Shown here piece after piece: positions 26,135 through 35,132 of a stretch of DNA of 64,000 nucleotides. The position numbers and the translations under genes are program-made. The notes beneath the pieces are model-generated. The model was not told where the DNA came from and searched no databases. It saw nothing but the letters and a program-made list of their open reading frames with translations. Source of the DNA: Rhizobium album (GTDB lineage: Bacteria; Pseudomonadota; Alphaproteobacteria; Rhizobiales; Rhizobiaceae); assembly GCF_003122325.1 (NCBI RefSeq), contig NZ_QFBC01000005.1:248001-312000 (forward strand), in the 5' to 3' direction. The stretch's first letter is position 1, and the number at the start of each line of letters is the position of its first letter.

Positions 26135-27180
26135 TCCGTCTCCTCCATACGCCAGCGTGTCGTGTTGCGTTCGATGACGCCGCTTGGAACGATGCGGCGC
26201 ACCACCGGCTTTTCCTCCGGATTGGCGGCCAGCGCCCGGGCGAATTCCACCGTCGTCGCCAGCATCTCGTCCACCGGCTGGCGGATGGTGGTGAGGCTGT
26301 GCGAGGGCCAGTGGGCCATGGAAATATCGTCGAAGCCGATCACCGAAAGATGTTTGGGCACATCCAGCCCCAGCTTCTCGCGTACGCCTTCGATGAAGCC
26401 GATCGCCAGGATGTCGTTGGCGCAGAACACGCCGTCCGGGCGGAACGGCAGCGCGGCGAAGGCGTCGGCTGCGGCATAACCGGCGTCGTAGCTGAAGCGG
26501 CCGGCCTCGATGACCACCGGTTCCGCCAGGCCCCGCTCCTTCGCCCGGTCGACAAAACCTTCCTTGCGCTCGACATTGGTCGAGGCGTCGGGAAAGGCCG
26601 AGACATAAGCAAGCGCGCGGTGGTTGCGGTCGATGAGGAAATCGGCGGCGCGACGCCCGCCTTCGCGGTTGTCGCAGCTGACGCCGAAACATTCCGGATC
26701 GAGCGACAGGCGGTTGAAGAAGATGCAGGGGCTGCCCGCCACCCGACATTCCCGCATCGCTTCCGACGACAGCGAGGCTGCCAGGATGATCACCAGGTCC
26801 GGCTGGTAGGACAGGAGCAGCCTCACCGCATCGTCGACCTTGGCGGAATCGCTTGCCGCCACCAGCATGACATTCATGCCGATCGCCTGCAGGTCCTCCG
26901 TCAGCCGTGTCATCACCTCCGGATAGAAGGGGTTGTTGATGTCGGAGACCACCATGCCGACGATCTGCGTCTTCTTGGTGATCAGGCTCTGCGCGAAGGG
27001 GTTCGGCTTGTAGCCGATCTCCTGGGCGCGGGCGAGCACGGCCTCGCGGGTGGTGGGAGCGATGACGGCATCGGCATAGAAGGCCCGGGAGACGGTGGAA
27101 ACCGACATCCCGAGATCCCGCGCCAGATCCTTGACGGTCACGCGCGGCTTACTTTGACGATTCAGGGTCTTGGCCTTCAT
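26131..27180 (-). CDS. LacI-family regulator of the sugar-type ABC/HisD-like locus
   Basis: 349-residue LacI/GalR repressor. The helix-turn-helix and hinge (VTVKDLARDLGMSVSTVSRA) lie at about residues 14-33, followed by a periplasmic-binding-protein-like sensor domain (VVSDINNPFYPEVM, FCANDILAIG). It lies in the middle of the locus it probably controls. Palindromes with the core GAACGTTC typical of LacI operators lie before the binding-protein gene (29817-29834) and before the ATPase gene (33608-33621). The start MKAKTLN puts the HTH at the expected distance. Confidence 0.88.
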   Translation of the reverse strand: MKAKTLNRQSKPRVTVKDLARDLGMSVSTVSRAFYADAVIAPTTREAVLARAQEIGYKPNPFAQSLITKKTQIVGMVVSDINNPFYPEVMTRLTEDLQAIGMNVMLVAASDSAKVDDAVRLLLSYQPDLVIILAASLSSEAMRECRVAGSPCIFFNRLSLDPECFGVSCDNREGGRRAADFLIDRNHRALAYVSAFPDASTNVERKEGFVDRAKERGLAEPVVIEAGRFSYDAGYAAADAFAALPFRPDGVFCANDILAIGFIEGVREKLGLDVPKHLSVIGFDDISMAHWPSHSLTTIRQPVDEMLATTVEFARALAANPEEKPVVRRIVPSGVIERNTTRWRMEETE

Positions 27181-27203
27181 GCGCTCCTCGCTGGTTTTCC
27201 CGA

Positions 27204-28490
27204 TCAGGCCGAGTTGGAGCCGCCGTACCGACGAACACGGATGTTCGCCTGTTCGGCATGGCCGGCAAAACCTTCGAGCTGGCACAGACGTGAGCAATAT
27301 TCGCCCACGAGCGCGCTGGCCTCGTCAGTGACAACCCGCTGATAGGTGCATGTCTTGATGAATTTTCCCACCCACAGGCCACCCGTATAGCGGGCCGCCT
27401 TCTTCGTGGGCAAGGTGTGATTTGTGCCGATCACCTTGTCGCCGTAAGCGACGTTGGTGCGCGGCCCGAGGAACAGCGCGCCGTAGTTGCTCATGTTGTC
27501 GAGGAAATAGTCGGGATCGGCGGTCATCACCTGCACATGCTCGTAGGCGAGGTCGTTGGCGACCGCCAGCATTTCCTCGTCGCTGTCGCAGACGATCACC
27601 TGGCCGTAATCCGCCCACGACTTGCGGGCGATGTCGGCGGTGGAGAGGATGTCGAGCTGGCGTTCGACTTCCGCCATCGTGTCATGGGCGAGCTTTTCGG
27701 AGGTGGTGAGCAACACCGCCGGGCTGGTCGGCCCGTGCTCGGCCTGGCCGAGCAGATCGGTCGCGCAGATCTCGCCGTCCACGGTCTCGTCGGCGATGAC
27801 GAGCGTTTCCGTCGGCCCGGCGAAGAGGTCGATGCCGACGCGGCCGTAGAGCTGGCGCTTGGCTTCCGCCACGAAGGCGTTGCCGGGGCCGACGATCATG
27901 TCGACCGCCTCGATGCTTTCGGTGCCGAGCGCCATGGCGCCGACCGCCTGGACACCGCCCAGCACGTAGATCTCGTCGGCGCCGCCGAGATGCATGGCGG
28001 CGACGATGGCCGGATGCGGCTCGCCGTTGAACGGCGGCGCGCAGGCGATCACCCGCTTGACGCCGGCGACCTTGGCGGTGACGACGCTCATATGCGCCGA
28101 GGCGACCATCGGATATTTGCCGCCGGGCACGTAGCAGCCCACGGCGTTGACCGGGATGTTCTTGTGACCGAGGAAAACGCCGGGCAGCGTTTCGACCTCG
28201 AGGTCGAGGATGCAGGCGCGCTGCTTTTCCGCAAAATTGCGGACCTGGGCCTGGGCGAAACGGATGTCGTCGAGATCGCGCGGGGAAACCTTGGCGATCG
28301 CCGCTTCGATCTCGGCTTCCGTCAGCCGGAAGGCCTTCGGCGTGTATTTGTCGAATTTGGCCGATAGTTCCCGAACGGCCGCATCGCCGCGTGTGCCGAT
28401 ATCGGCCAGAATACCTTCCACCGTCGTCTTCACCGCGGCATCATTGGCGGCGATTGCGTCGGCATCCTGACCCTTCTTCAAAAATCTCAT
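27204..28490 (-). CDS. Histidinol dehydrogenase-like zinc alcohol dehydrogenase (HpsN family)
   Basis: 428-residue NAD-dependent, zinc-type dehydrogenase of the HisD superfamily. Marks are [19 protein letters not shown], the core [27 protein letters not shown] and [10 protein letters not shown] with the zinc-binding His. HisD proper oxidises histidinol in two steps, but catabolic paralogues such as HpsN oxidise other primary alcohols (for example sulfopropanediol) to carboxylates. There are no other his genes, and it follows a sugar-type binding protein, so a catabolic alcohol or polyol is likely. A 74-bp gap with a hairpin precedes it. Confidence 0.83.
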   Translation of the reverse strand: MRFLKKGQDADAIAANDAAVKTTVEGILADIGTRGDAAVRELSAKFDKYTPKAFRLTEAEIEAAIAKVSPRDLDDIRFAQAQVRNFAEKQRACILDLEVETLPGVFLGHKNIPVNAVGCYVPGGKYPMVASAHMSVVTAKVAGVKRVIACAPPFNGEPHPAIVAAMHLGGADEIYVLGGVQAVGAMALGTESIEAVDMIVGPGNAFVAEAKRQLYGRVGIDLFAGPTETLVIADETVDGEICATDLLGQAEHGPTSPAVLLTTSEKLAHDTMAEVERQLDILSTADIARKSWADYGQVIVCDSDEEMLAVANDLAYEHVQVMTADPDYFLDNMSNYGALFLGPRTNVAYGDKVIGTNHTLPTKKAARYTGGLWVGKFIKTCTYQRVVTDEASALVGEYCSRLCQLEGFAGHAEQANIRVRRYGGSNSA

Positions 28491-28519
28491 GTCTGCGTAC
28501 CTTTTCGACCTTTCGGGGA

Positions 28520-28544
28520 GGGACAGCGCACGGCGCGCTGCCCC
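28520..28544. other. Hairpin after sugar-type binding-protein gene
   Basis: Stem GGGACAGCGC / GCGCTGCCCC with one wobble pair in the minus-strand RNA and a 5-nt loop, between the binding-protein stop and the HisD-like start. No T run follows. It probably stabilises the binding-protein message. Confidence 0.55.
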
Positions 28545-28564
28545 GATTTTTCGTGTGATGCAGC

Positions 28565-29782
28565 TTACGGCTGGACGGTCGGTTCGATCTTCGTCAGGTG
28601 ATAGAGATCGGCCGGCGGCTCGCAGCCCTGGCAATTGATGTCCGGCTCGTTCGGAGCCTGCTTGACCTCTGCCGGCAGGGCCTGGATCGTCGCGCCTTCG
28701 ACGGGCGTGCCGTTCAGGGCGGACTGGATGGAGAGTTCCGGCAAAAGCACCGGATCGAGCACTTCCGTCACGAAGGAGGAAGGCACGACGCCATCGGCAA
28801 AGGCGTTGCAACCGTCTTCGAATTTCTCGCCCTTGCAGATCTTGACCTTGTCGGCCGGGACCCACGGCAGCGGATATTCGATGTTGGTGGCGGCCAGTTC
28901 ACGCTTCTTGGTGAGGATTTCCATCATCAGCTTGAAGGCGTAACCCGACTGAGCCGGCGGCGAGCCGGCGGAAACGCCGCGCAGGCCCTTTTCCTGCATC
29001 GCCGGATCGGCTAGCGCCAGACGGAAGCCGTTGGAGTTTTCACCGGTCATCGGCACCAGCTTGCCGCCCTTGTCGAGCAGCGCCTGGATTGCGCCGTATT
29101 CGCCGGCCTGCGCCCAGATGCCGTCGACATCAGGATGGGCGACGAGCGCCTTGGCCGTTTCCTGCTGCGTCGTGCGGTCGTCCCAGTAGGAATAATATTC
29201 GGCAGCGATCTCGATGCCGGGATATTTCTTGAAGATGCTCAGCGCGCCGTCCGTATGACGCTTGTCGACCGAGTTGCCGGGAACGCCGCGCGACAGGAAG
29301 ATCTTGCCCTTGCCGCCGAGTTCGTTGACCAGCGCCTGGGCGGAGTTTTCGCCGAAGCCCGACGTGATGTAGCTGACATTGTAGGCGCAGGGCTGCGTCA
29401 CGGTGGCGTCGTACATGAAGAACAGCACGCCGGCTTCGCAACCGCGCTTGATGGTGCGGTTCAGCGCCGTCGAAGAAATCGGGAAGCTGACGATACCGTC
29501 GGCGCCGGCTTCGATCATGCTTTCATAGGCCGAGATCTGCGCCTGCGGATCGGTGCCCGATATCACTTCGGTGAGTTCCACCATATCGTTGTAGGGCGGT
29601 GTGGCCGCCAGCGCCTTGACGATGTTGGCGGCTTCCGACTGCCAGGAATTGCCGCTGTAGCTCAAGCTCAGGTAGATCTTGAACTTCTTGCCGTCCTGGG
29701 CATGCGCCGGCTGGCTGACCATGCCCGATCCGAAGGTCGCCGCCATCATGGCCGTGGCGAGCATAAACATTGAACGCTTCAT
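28565..29782 (-). CDS. Ribose-type ABC importer periplasmic binding protein
   Basis: 405-residue Peripla_BP_4 protein, longer than RbsB (about 300), with a distinct C-terminal extension. The signal peptide is residues 1-28, ending QPAHA before QDGKKF. Sugar-binding-protein marks include [14 protein letters not shown] and [20 protein letters not shown]. The tail contains a CQGC pair. It is read in the same direction as HisD-like and LacI genes and is partnered by the permeases and ATPase at 29967-33567. The ligand may be a polyol or sugar acid rather than a simple sugar, judging by the enzymes. Confidence 0.87.
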   Translation of the reverse strand: MKRSMFMLATAMMAATFGSGMVSQPAHAQDGKKFKIYLSLSYSGNSWQSEAANIVKALAATPPYNDMVELTEVISGTDPQAQISAYESMIEAGADGIVSFPISSTALNRTIKRGCEAGVLFFMYDATVTQPCAYNVSYITSGFGENSAQALVNELGGKGKIFLSRGVPGNSVDKRHTDGALSIFKKYPGIEIAAEYYSYWDDRTTQQETAKALVAHPDVDGIWAQAGEYGAIQALLDKGGKLVPMTGENSNGFRLALADPAMQEKGLRGVSAGSPPAQSGYAFKLMMEILTKKRELAATNIEYPLPWVPADKVKICKGEKFEDGCNAFADGVVPSSFVTEVLDPVLLPELSIQSALNGTPVEGATIQALPAEVKQAPNEPDINCQGCEPPADLYHLTKIEPTVQP

Positions 29783-29816
29783 CAGTCTCCTCCTTTAAAA
29801 GCCTCTGCGGACTTAC

Positions 29817-29834
29817 AGTGAGAACGTTCCCACT
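29817..29834. promoter_or_regulatory. LacI-type operator before binding-protein gene
   Basis: AGTGAGAACGTTCCCACT is an 18-bp palindrome broken at a single symmetric pair, 35 bp upstream of the binding-protein start. It shares GAGAACGTTC with the operator at 33608-33621. The LacI protein at 26131-27180 is the obvious candidate. Confidence 0.7.
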
Positions 29835-29866
29835 ATTCTTCAAAAAAATGCCTGTGCTTCCCCCAG

Positions 29867-29965
29867 GGTCATTTCGCTTTTCCAGGAAACGCTAAAATGC
29901 CCCTGTCCTTTTGTTTTCACGCAATTCCGAAGGCAAAACCGCTCCCGCGCTTTTGCCGGAATTGT
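29867..29965. repeat. Rhizobial-type intergenic repeat
   Basis: Contains CATTTCGCTTTTCCAGGAAACGC and, further on, CAATTCCG...GGCAAAACCGCT...CTTTTGCCGGAATTG, an imperfect inverted repeat. Its phrases recall the copy at 7397-7490. It fills the space between the second permease stop and the operator of the binding-protein gene. Confidence 0.55.
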
Positions 29966-29966
29966 T

Positions 29967-30998
29967 TTACCCGCCCGACCTTGGTTTGCCGGACAGTCCT
30001 CGAAGCCGCTCGAACAGTTCCTCGCGCAGCAGGAGGAGAGCGACCAGAATGATTCCGCCTTCGATGATGGTACGCAGCCCCTGCTCCAGACCGATGGCGG
30101 CGATGACGGTGCCGACGGTGGTGAGCAGGATCGCGCCCCCGACCGTGCCGGCGAAGTTGCCGTTGCCGCCGAGGATGGAGGAGCCGCCGATGACGACGGC
30201 CGCTATCGACGGCAGCATGTAGTTGTCGCCCATGCGCAGCGTCGCGCCGTTGGCATACCCCACCAGCATCATGCCGACGAAGCCGGCGCAGACGGCGCTG
30301 ATGACGTAGGGCAGCACGGAGACCAGGGTGATCGGCACGCCGGCGATCCGTGCGGCATCCCTGTTGGTGCCGAGCGCATAGAGGTAGCGGCCGAAGACGG
30401 TGCGGCTCTGCACGATCCAGCCGACGACGGCGAAGATCACCAGGAAATAGACGGGTGCGGGGATGCCGAGCCACGAGCCCTTCATCAACAGCAGCAGCAC
30501 GTCCGGCGAGGCGCCGCGCGGCGTGCCGTTGGTGAGGCCGAGGGCGGCCGACGAGACGATGATCGACGTCGCCATGGTCATGATGAAGGGCGGTACCTTC
30601 AGCCATACGATGCCGATCGCCGAGGCCAGCCCGACGCCGCCGCAGATCGCCAGCACGAAGGGCAGCATGTACCAGGCGCCCGGCCCGTTGCCGATCCAGG
30701 TGGTGGTCAAGACGCCGCCGAGGGTGATCACCGCCGGCAACGACAGGTCGAGGCCGCCGGTGAGGATCACCAGCCCCTGCCCGAAGGACAGGACGACGAG
30801 GAAGGAGGCGAGCGTCAGCACCGTCAGCACCTGCTGCCAGGAGCCCAGCGACGGGCTGACCAGCCGCGATGCGAGGATCAGCACGACGCACAGGACGAAG
30901 ACGGCGATGGCGCTGACCGTGTGCCGGTCGATGCGGCGTGCCTTGCGTGTATCCTGCTCTGCTTGGAATTTGCTCATCACGTCTACCTGCGATGTCAT
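29967..30998 (-). CDS. Ribose-type ABC importer permease 2
   Basis: 343-residue RbsC-like (BPD_transp_2) inner-membrane permease with about nine hydrophobic segments. Marks are LTGGLDLSLPAVITLGGV and GTNRDAARIAGVP, the conserved loop that contacts the ATPase; GGSSILGGNGNFAGTVGGA follows. The start overlaps the stop of permease 1 by 4 bp. With permease 1 it forms a heterodimeric channel, unlike RbsC, which is a homodimer. Confidence 0.88.
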   Translation of the reverse strand: MTSQVDVMSKFQAEQDTRKARRIDRHTVSAIAVFVLCVVLILASRLVSPSLGSWQQVLTVLTLASFLVVLSFGQGLVILTGGLDLSLPAVITLGGVLTTTWIGNGPGAWYMLPFVLAICGGVGLASAIGIVWLKVPPFIMTMATSIIVSSAALGLTNGTPRGASPDVLLLLMKGSWLGIPAPVYFLVIFAVVGWIVQSRTVFGRYLYALGTNRDAARIAGVPITLVSVLPYVISAVCAGFVGMMLVGYANGATLRMGDNYMLPSIAAVVIGGSSILGGNGNFAGTVGGAILLTTVGTVIAAIGLEQGLRTIIEGGIILVALLLLREELFERLRGLSGKPRSGG

Positions 30999-31993
30999 GC
31001 GGTCGTCCTCCGGCCTGTCAGGCGGGCGAAGGCGCTGCCGAAGACGATGGCCAGCACCAGGACGACGCCCTGGAAAATACCGGTGTAGAAAGAGGATACA
31101 CCGCCGGAAAACAGCACTTTCTGCAAAAGCATCAGCGTCGCCGCGCCGAGGATCGAGCCGATCAACCCGCCGCGACCGCCGGAAAGCGAGGTGCCGCCAA
31201 GCGCCACGGCCGCAAAGGCCAGCATCAGGAACGGCGTGCCGGAGTTCGGATTGCCGGTCGCGGTCTGGGCACTGAGCATGAAGCCTGCGAGCCCGTAGAT
31301 CATGCCGGCGCCGACAAAGGCGGCGAAACGCACCTTGATGACCGAGATACCCGAAAGCGAGGCGGCCTGCTCGTCGGCGCCGACGGCATAGAGGCCGAGG
31401 CCAAGATTGGTGCGCTTGAAGACAAGCCAGGCGAGGACGACGGCGAGCACGAACAGGCCGGAGATCGGCAGCACGCCGAACAGGCGGTCGGTGAGTTCGT
31501 AGCTCACCCAGTCGGCCACCATGCCGCCCGGCGCATCGAGGATCACCAGCGCCAGCCCCTGGCAGACGATCATCGTCGCCAGCGTCGCGGCAATCGCCTG
31601 CAGCCGCAGGATCGCCACCAGCCAGCCGTTGACCGCACCGACGATGCCGCCGACAGCCAGACATATCGCCAGCGAGACCAGCGCGCCGAAAGGCCCTTCC
31701 TGAGGATAGACCGCCATCAACACGTTGGTCAGCGAGATGACGCCGGCCACCGACAGGTCGAAGCCGCGCGACAGCACCACCAGCGTCTCGCCGGCGGCGG
31801 CGATTGCCAGCGGCACGGAATTGTTGACGAGGTTGGTGAAGGTGCTGGACGACAGGGCGCTCGGCTGCAGGCTCGCATAAATGGCGTAGAGCAGCACGTA
31901 GAGGACGAAGACGATACCGGCGCCGCTGGTCAGCAGCTTCATCGGCTGGGCGCGTCGCATACGGTGCGGGGTGGAATGGGTGAGACTGGCCAT
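30995..31993 (-). CDS. Ribose-type ABC importer permease 1
   Basis: 332-residue RbsC-like permease. Marks are LSRGFDLSVAGVISLTNVLM and VGADEQAASLSGISV (ATPase-contact loop), then GGTSLSGGRGGLIGSILGA. The ATG at 31993 shares one base with the stop of the ATPase gene (TGATG); a TTG one codon earlier is also possible. It partners permease 2. Confidence 0.88.
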   Translation of the reverse strand: MASLTHSTPHRMRRAQPMKLLTSGAGIVFVLYVLLYAIYASLQPSALSSSTFTNLVNNSVPLAIAAAGETLVVLSRGFDLSVAGVISLTNVLMAVYPQEGPFGALVSLAICLAVGGIVGAVNGWLVAILRLQAIAATLATMIVCQGLALVILDAPGGMVADWVSYELTDRLFGVLPISGLFVLAVVLAWLVFKRTNLGLGLYAVGADEQAASLSGISVIKVRFAAFVGAGMIYGLAGFMLSAQTATGNPNSGTPFLMLAFAAVALGGTSLSGGRGGLIGSILGAATLMLLQKVLFSGGVSSFYTGIFQGVVLVLAIVFGSAFARLTGRRTTA

Positions 31994-33567
31994 CAATGCA
32001 CTCCTGCGCTTGCCCGGCGCTCTGCGCCGCCATGGCCGATCAGGGCTGCCACCAGTGCCTGTTCGTCGATGTCCTCGCCGGTGAATTCGCTGAAGATGCG
32101 GCCGCCGTAGAGCACCATGCAGCGATGGGCGAGCTGGACGATCTCCGGCAGTTCGGAAGAGTAGAACAGCACCGAGCCGCCCTGTTCGGCAAAATTGCTG
32201 ATCGCCGCATAGATCGATTGTTTCGTGCCGACATCGACGCCGCGGGTCGGGTCGAAGAGCAGCAAGGTCTGGGCGCCGGTCGCCATGACGCGGGCGAGCA
32301 GCGCCTTCTGCTGGTTGCCGCCCGACAGGTCTCCGATGGGGAAGGAGAGATAACGCTGGCTCATCTCGACGCGCTGGGCATGTTCTTCGCTCGCCGCCCG
32401 CTCGTTGCGGCCGGAGACGAGCCCCGCCTTGCTCACCGAGGGCAGGATCGGCAACACGATGTTGCTGGCCGCCGAGAGGCCGGAAAGGATGCCTTCCGTC
32501 TTGCGCTCCTCCGGCAGGTAGGCGATGCCGCCGCCGACGCGCAGAGCATGGCTCGGGCCGCGCAGCGCCTGCGCCACGCCATCGACGGAAATCGTGCCGG
32601 AGGCCGGCTGGCGCAACCCCGCCAGCGTGCGGAACAATTCACGCTGTCCCTGCCCTTCGAGCGCGGCGATGCCGAGGATTTCGCCCTTGCGCAGCTCGAA
32701 GGAGACATCCTTCAGCGTATCGCCGGCCATGCCGGAGACGGACAGGACGACGGGTGCGTTCAATGTCGCTGCCGTGCTGGTTGCGGCGCGGCGGGCCGCA
32801 TGGCCGCGGCGGCCGACCATCATCTCGAAGATGTCGCCATCGGTGGCGGCGGAAAGCTCCACCGTGGCGATGGAGCGGCCGTTGCGCAGCACGGTCGCCC
32901 GGCTGCACAATGCCCGCACCTCGCTCAGCCGGTGGGAGATATAGAGTACGGCCATGCCCTTCGCCGTGGCGGCGCGAACATGGTCGAAAAGCCATTGGGT
33001 ATCGGCAAGTGCTGCCGTCGGCTCGTCGAGCACCAGCACATGGCGGGCATTGACGAAGGCGCGGACGATTTCGACGCGCTGGCGATCGGCGAGCGGCAGG
33101 CTTTCCAGCGCAGCACCCGGATCGATATGGTCGAGGCCGTAACGCGCCAGGATCTCGGCGCCGGCCTGCCAGGTGCCGGCCGCCGACGTCATGCCGGCAA
33201 CGCCTTTCGGCAGCCTGGGCAGAAGCAGGTTTTCGGCAACGGACAGATTAGGCAGCAGGCTGAGTTCCTGGAAGGCGGTCGCCACGCCTTCGGCGCGGGC
33301 TGCGGAAATGGAGGTCGGCGCATAGGGCCGGCCCTTGAGCACCATGCCGCCGGCATCGGGACGCACGACGCCGCTCAGAATTTTCACCAGGGTAGATTTG
33401 CCGGCGCCGTTTTCGCCAAGCAGCGCATGCACTTCGCCGGCCATCAGCGTCATCGCCGCTTTCTCGACGGCGACGGTTGCGCCATACGCCTTGCGGATCG
33501 CTTCAATGGACAGGGCCACCTCCCCCGCGCCAACAGGCACGGCAGGCCCGGAAACCGGCTCTTGCAT
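31993..33567 (-). CDS. Ribose-type ABC importer ATPase (two nucleotide-binding domains)
   Basis: 524-residue RbsA-like protein with two ATPase domains. Domain 1 has Walker A GENGAGKST and Walker B LVLDEPTAAL, but its signature reads LPLADRQRVEIVRA instead of LSxGQ. Domain 2 has the signature LSGGNQQKALLAR, while its Walker B reads LLLFDPTRGVD, lacking the usual D-E pair, so only one site may hydrolyse ATP, as in much of this family. It is the first gene of the three-gene transport operon and has a perfect LacI palindrome about 40 bp upstream. Confidence 0.9.
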   Translation of the reverse strand: MQEPVSGPAVPVGAGEVALSIEAIRKAYGATVAVEKAAMTLMAGEVHALLGENGAGKSTLVKILSGVVRPDAGGMVLKGRPYAPTSISAARAEGVATAFQELSLLPNLSVAENLLLPRLPKGVAGMTSAAGTWQAGAEILARYGLDHIDPGAALESLPLADRQRVEIVRAFVNARHVLVLDEPTAALADTQWLFDHVRAATAKGMAVLYISHRLSEVRALCSRATVLRNGRSIATVELSAATDGDIFEMMVGRRGHAARRAATSTAATLNAPVVLSVSGMAGDTLKDVSFELRKGEILGIAALEGQGQRELFRTLAGLRQPASGTISVDGVAQALRGPSHALRVGGGIAYLPEERKTEGILSGLSAASNIVLPILPSVSKAGLVSGRNERAASEEHAQRVEMSQRYLSFPIGDLSGGNQQKALLARVMATGAQTLLLFDPTRGVDVGTKQSIYAAISNFAEQGGSVLFYSSELPEIVQLAHRCMVLYGGRIFSEFTGEDIDEQALVAALIGHGGAERRASAGVH

Positions 33568-33607
33568 GCATTCCTCCCATGATCCTCAGAGCGCTGGTAA
33601 CGTTCTC

Positions 33608-33621
33608 TGAGAACGTTCTCA
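33608..33621. promoter_or_regulatory. LacI-type operator before ATPase gene
   Basis: TGAGAACGTTCTCA is a perfect 14-bp palindrome 41 bp upstream of the ATPase start. It matches the near-palindrome before the binding-protein gene, so one LacI repressor likely controls both transcripts. It lies in a 377-bp gap (33568-33944) whose only other recognisable content is the terminator at 33836-33865. Confidence 0.75.
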
Positions 33622-33835
33622 TTCGTAGATCAACGTATTTTCCGTGTCAACGGGGTAATTGCATGCGCAGAGGATTCGGATGGGTTAACGTCGCTGCCGG
33701 GGATGACCGGAAAAGCTGCAAAGCTCCAACGTCCGTCATCTCAGGCCGTGAACTGGTGATCTTATAACCTATTGATATAGTTTAATTTATCGTCTCGCGA
33801 CCGAGGATGACGTAGCGGACGCTGCAAAATACTCA

Positions 33836-33865
33836 ACAAAAATGGGCGCAACAATCTTGCGCCCA
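33836..33865 (-). terminator. Rho-independent terminator of the amine importer/ADH operon
   Basis: TGGGCGCAA (33843-33851) and TTGCGCCCA (33857-33865) form a perfect 9-bp stem with a 5-nt loop. On the minus strand it is followed by TTTTTG, about 80 bp beyond the alcohol dehydrogenase stop. This is a classic intrinsic terminator. Confidence 0.85.
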
Positions 33866-33944
33866 CTCAATTGCAGGGATGAAACTCATGTGTGCGGGTA
33901 TTGATGTTGCGGTCCCAGCCCGCATTGGCCCGCTTTGAGCGGCT

Positions 33945-35114
33945 TTACGCCCCGGACGCCGCCGAAAGAATGCTCTTCAAGCCGGCCTCGTCGAGCGCCA
34001 CCGGATTGCCGCCGGCGCAAGGATCGACGACGCCCATGGTTGCCACCTTGTCGGCGTCGATATCCGTCAGGCCCATGCCGGAAAGCTTTTCGGGGATCGA
34101 CAGATCGCGGCGCAGGTCGAGGATCCAGTCGACGACGCCCTCCGCGTCATGGCGCGGCAGGTCGAGGAAGCGGGCCAGCAAGGCGAGCTTGTCGGCAATC
34201 GCCGGCGTGTTGAATTCGACGACATAGGGCATCAGCACGGCGTTCAGCAGGCCGTGATGGGCGTCGTAGAGCGCGCCGAGCGGATGGGCGAGCGCATGGA
34301 TGGCGCCCAGGCCTTTCTGCAAGGCGACGCAGCCCATGCCGGAGGCGATCAGCATCTGGCCGCGGGCTTCAAGATTGTTGCCTTCGTGCACGGCGCGCGG
34401 CAGCCATGTCTTGATCAGGCGCAGCGCGTTGAGGGCGATGCCTTCCGCCATCGGATGGAAGGACGGCGCGCTGAAGGCTTCGAGCGCGTGCGACAGGGCA
34501 TCCATGCCGGTCGCGGCGGTGATGTGGGCCGGCAGGCCGACGGTCAGTTCCGGGTCCATGACCACGATGTTTGGCATCATCTTCGGATGGAAGACGATGA
34601 CCTTGCGCTTTTCCGCATCGTGGGTGATCACCGAGGAGCGACCCAGTTCGGACCCGGTGCCGGCGGTAGTCGGAATGGCGATGACAGGCACATGGCGGTC
34701 GGTGTTGGCGCGCGTCCAGTTGTCGCCGATATCTTCCAGATCCCACATCGGGATCGTCTGGCGGGCCATGAAGGCGACGGCCTTGGCCGCATCCAGCGCG
34801 CTGCCGCCGCCGATGGCGACGACGAGGTCATGATCGCCGCTGACGAAGGCGTCCACTCCGTCGGCGACATTGGCGCCGGTCGGGTTGGGCTTGACGTTGG
34901 AAAACAGGCCGGCCGGCAGTCCGCCGGCCTTCAGCACTTCGAGCGTCCGCTGAACCGGGAACAGGTCCTTCAGGCCGGCATCGGTGATGACGAGCGGGCG
35001 GCTGGCGCCGAGTTCGCGCACCATCTCGGCAAGGCCCGAGATGCGGCCGTTGCCGAAACGGACGGCGGTCGGAAAGCTCCAGTTGCTGGTGGTGGCAAGC
35101 GTATCGATGGGCAT
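33945..35114 (-). CDS. Iron-containing alcohol dehydrogenase (group III)
   Basis: 389-residue NAD(P)-dependent alcohol dehydrogenase. Marks are VAIGGGSALDAAKAV and IPTTAGTGSELGRSSVIT (cofactor binding) and the iron-site histidines in DALSHALEAF and ALAHPLGALYDAHHG. It is the last gene of the operon binding protein, ATPase, permease, permease, ADH, 18 bp after the permease stop. With a gamma-glutamyl ligase at the head of the cluster it could oxidise the alcohol of a gamma-glutamylated aminoalcohol. The exact substrate is not determinable. Confidence 0.87.
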   Translation of the reverse strand: MPIDTLATTSNWSFPTAVRFGNGRISGLAEMVRELGASRPLVITDAGLKDLFPVQRTLEVLKAGGLPAGLFSNVKPNPTGANVADGVDAFVSGDHDLVVAIGGGSALDAAKAVAFMARQTIPMWDLEDIGDNWTRANTDRHVPVIAIPTTAGTGSELGRSSVITHDAEKRKVIVFHPKMMPNIVVMDPELTVGLPAHITAATGMDALSHALEAFSAPSFHPMAEGIALNALRLIKTWLPRAVHEGNNLEARGQMLIASGMGCVALQKGLGAIHALAHPLGALYDAHHGLLNAVLMPYVVEFNTPAIADKLALLARFLDLPRHDAEGVVDWILDLRRDLSIPEKLSGMGLTDIDADKVATMGVVDPCAGGNPVALDEAGLKSILSAASGA

Positions 35115-35132
35115 GGGTAAACTCTTGATCTG

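Noticed and set aside
27204-28490. Histidine biosynthesis gene hisD
   Set aside because: No other his gene is nearby and the gene is embedded in an importer/LacI catabolic unit, where HisD-like paralogues oxidise other alcohols.
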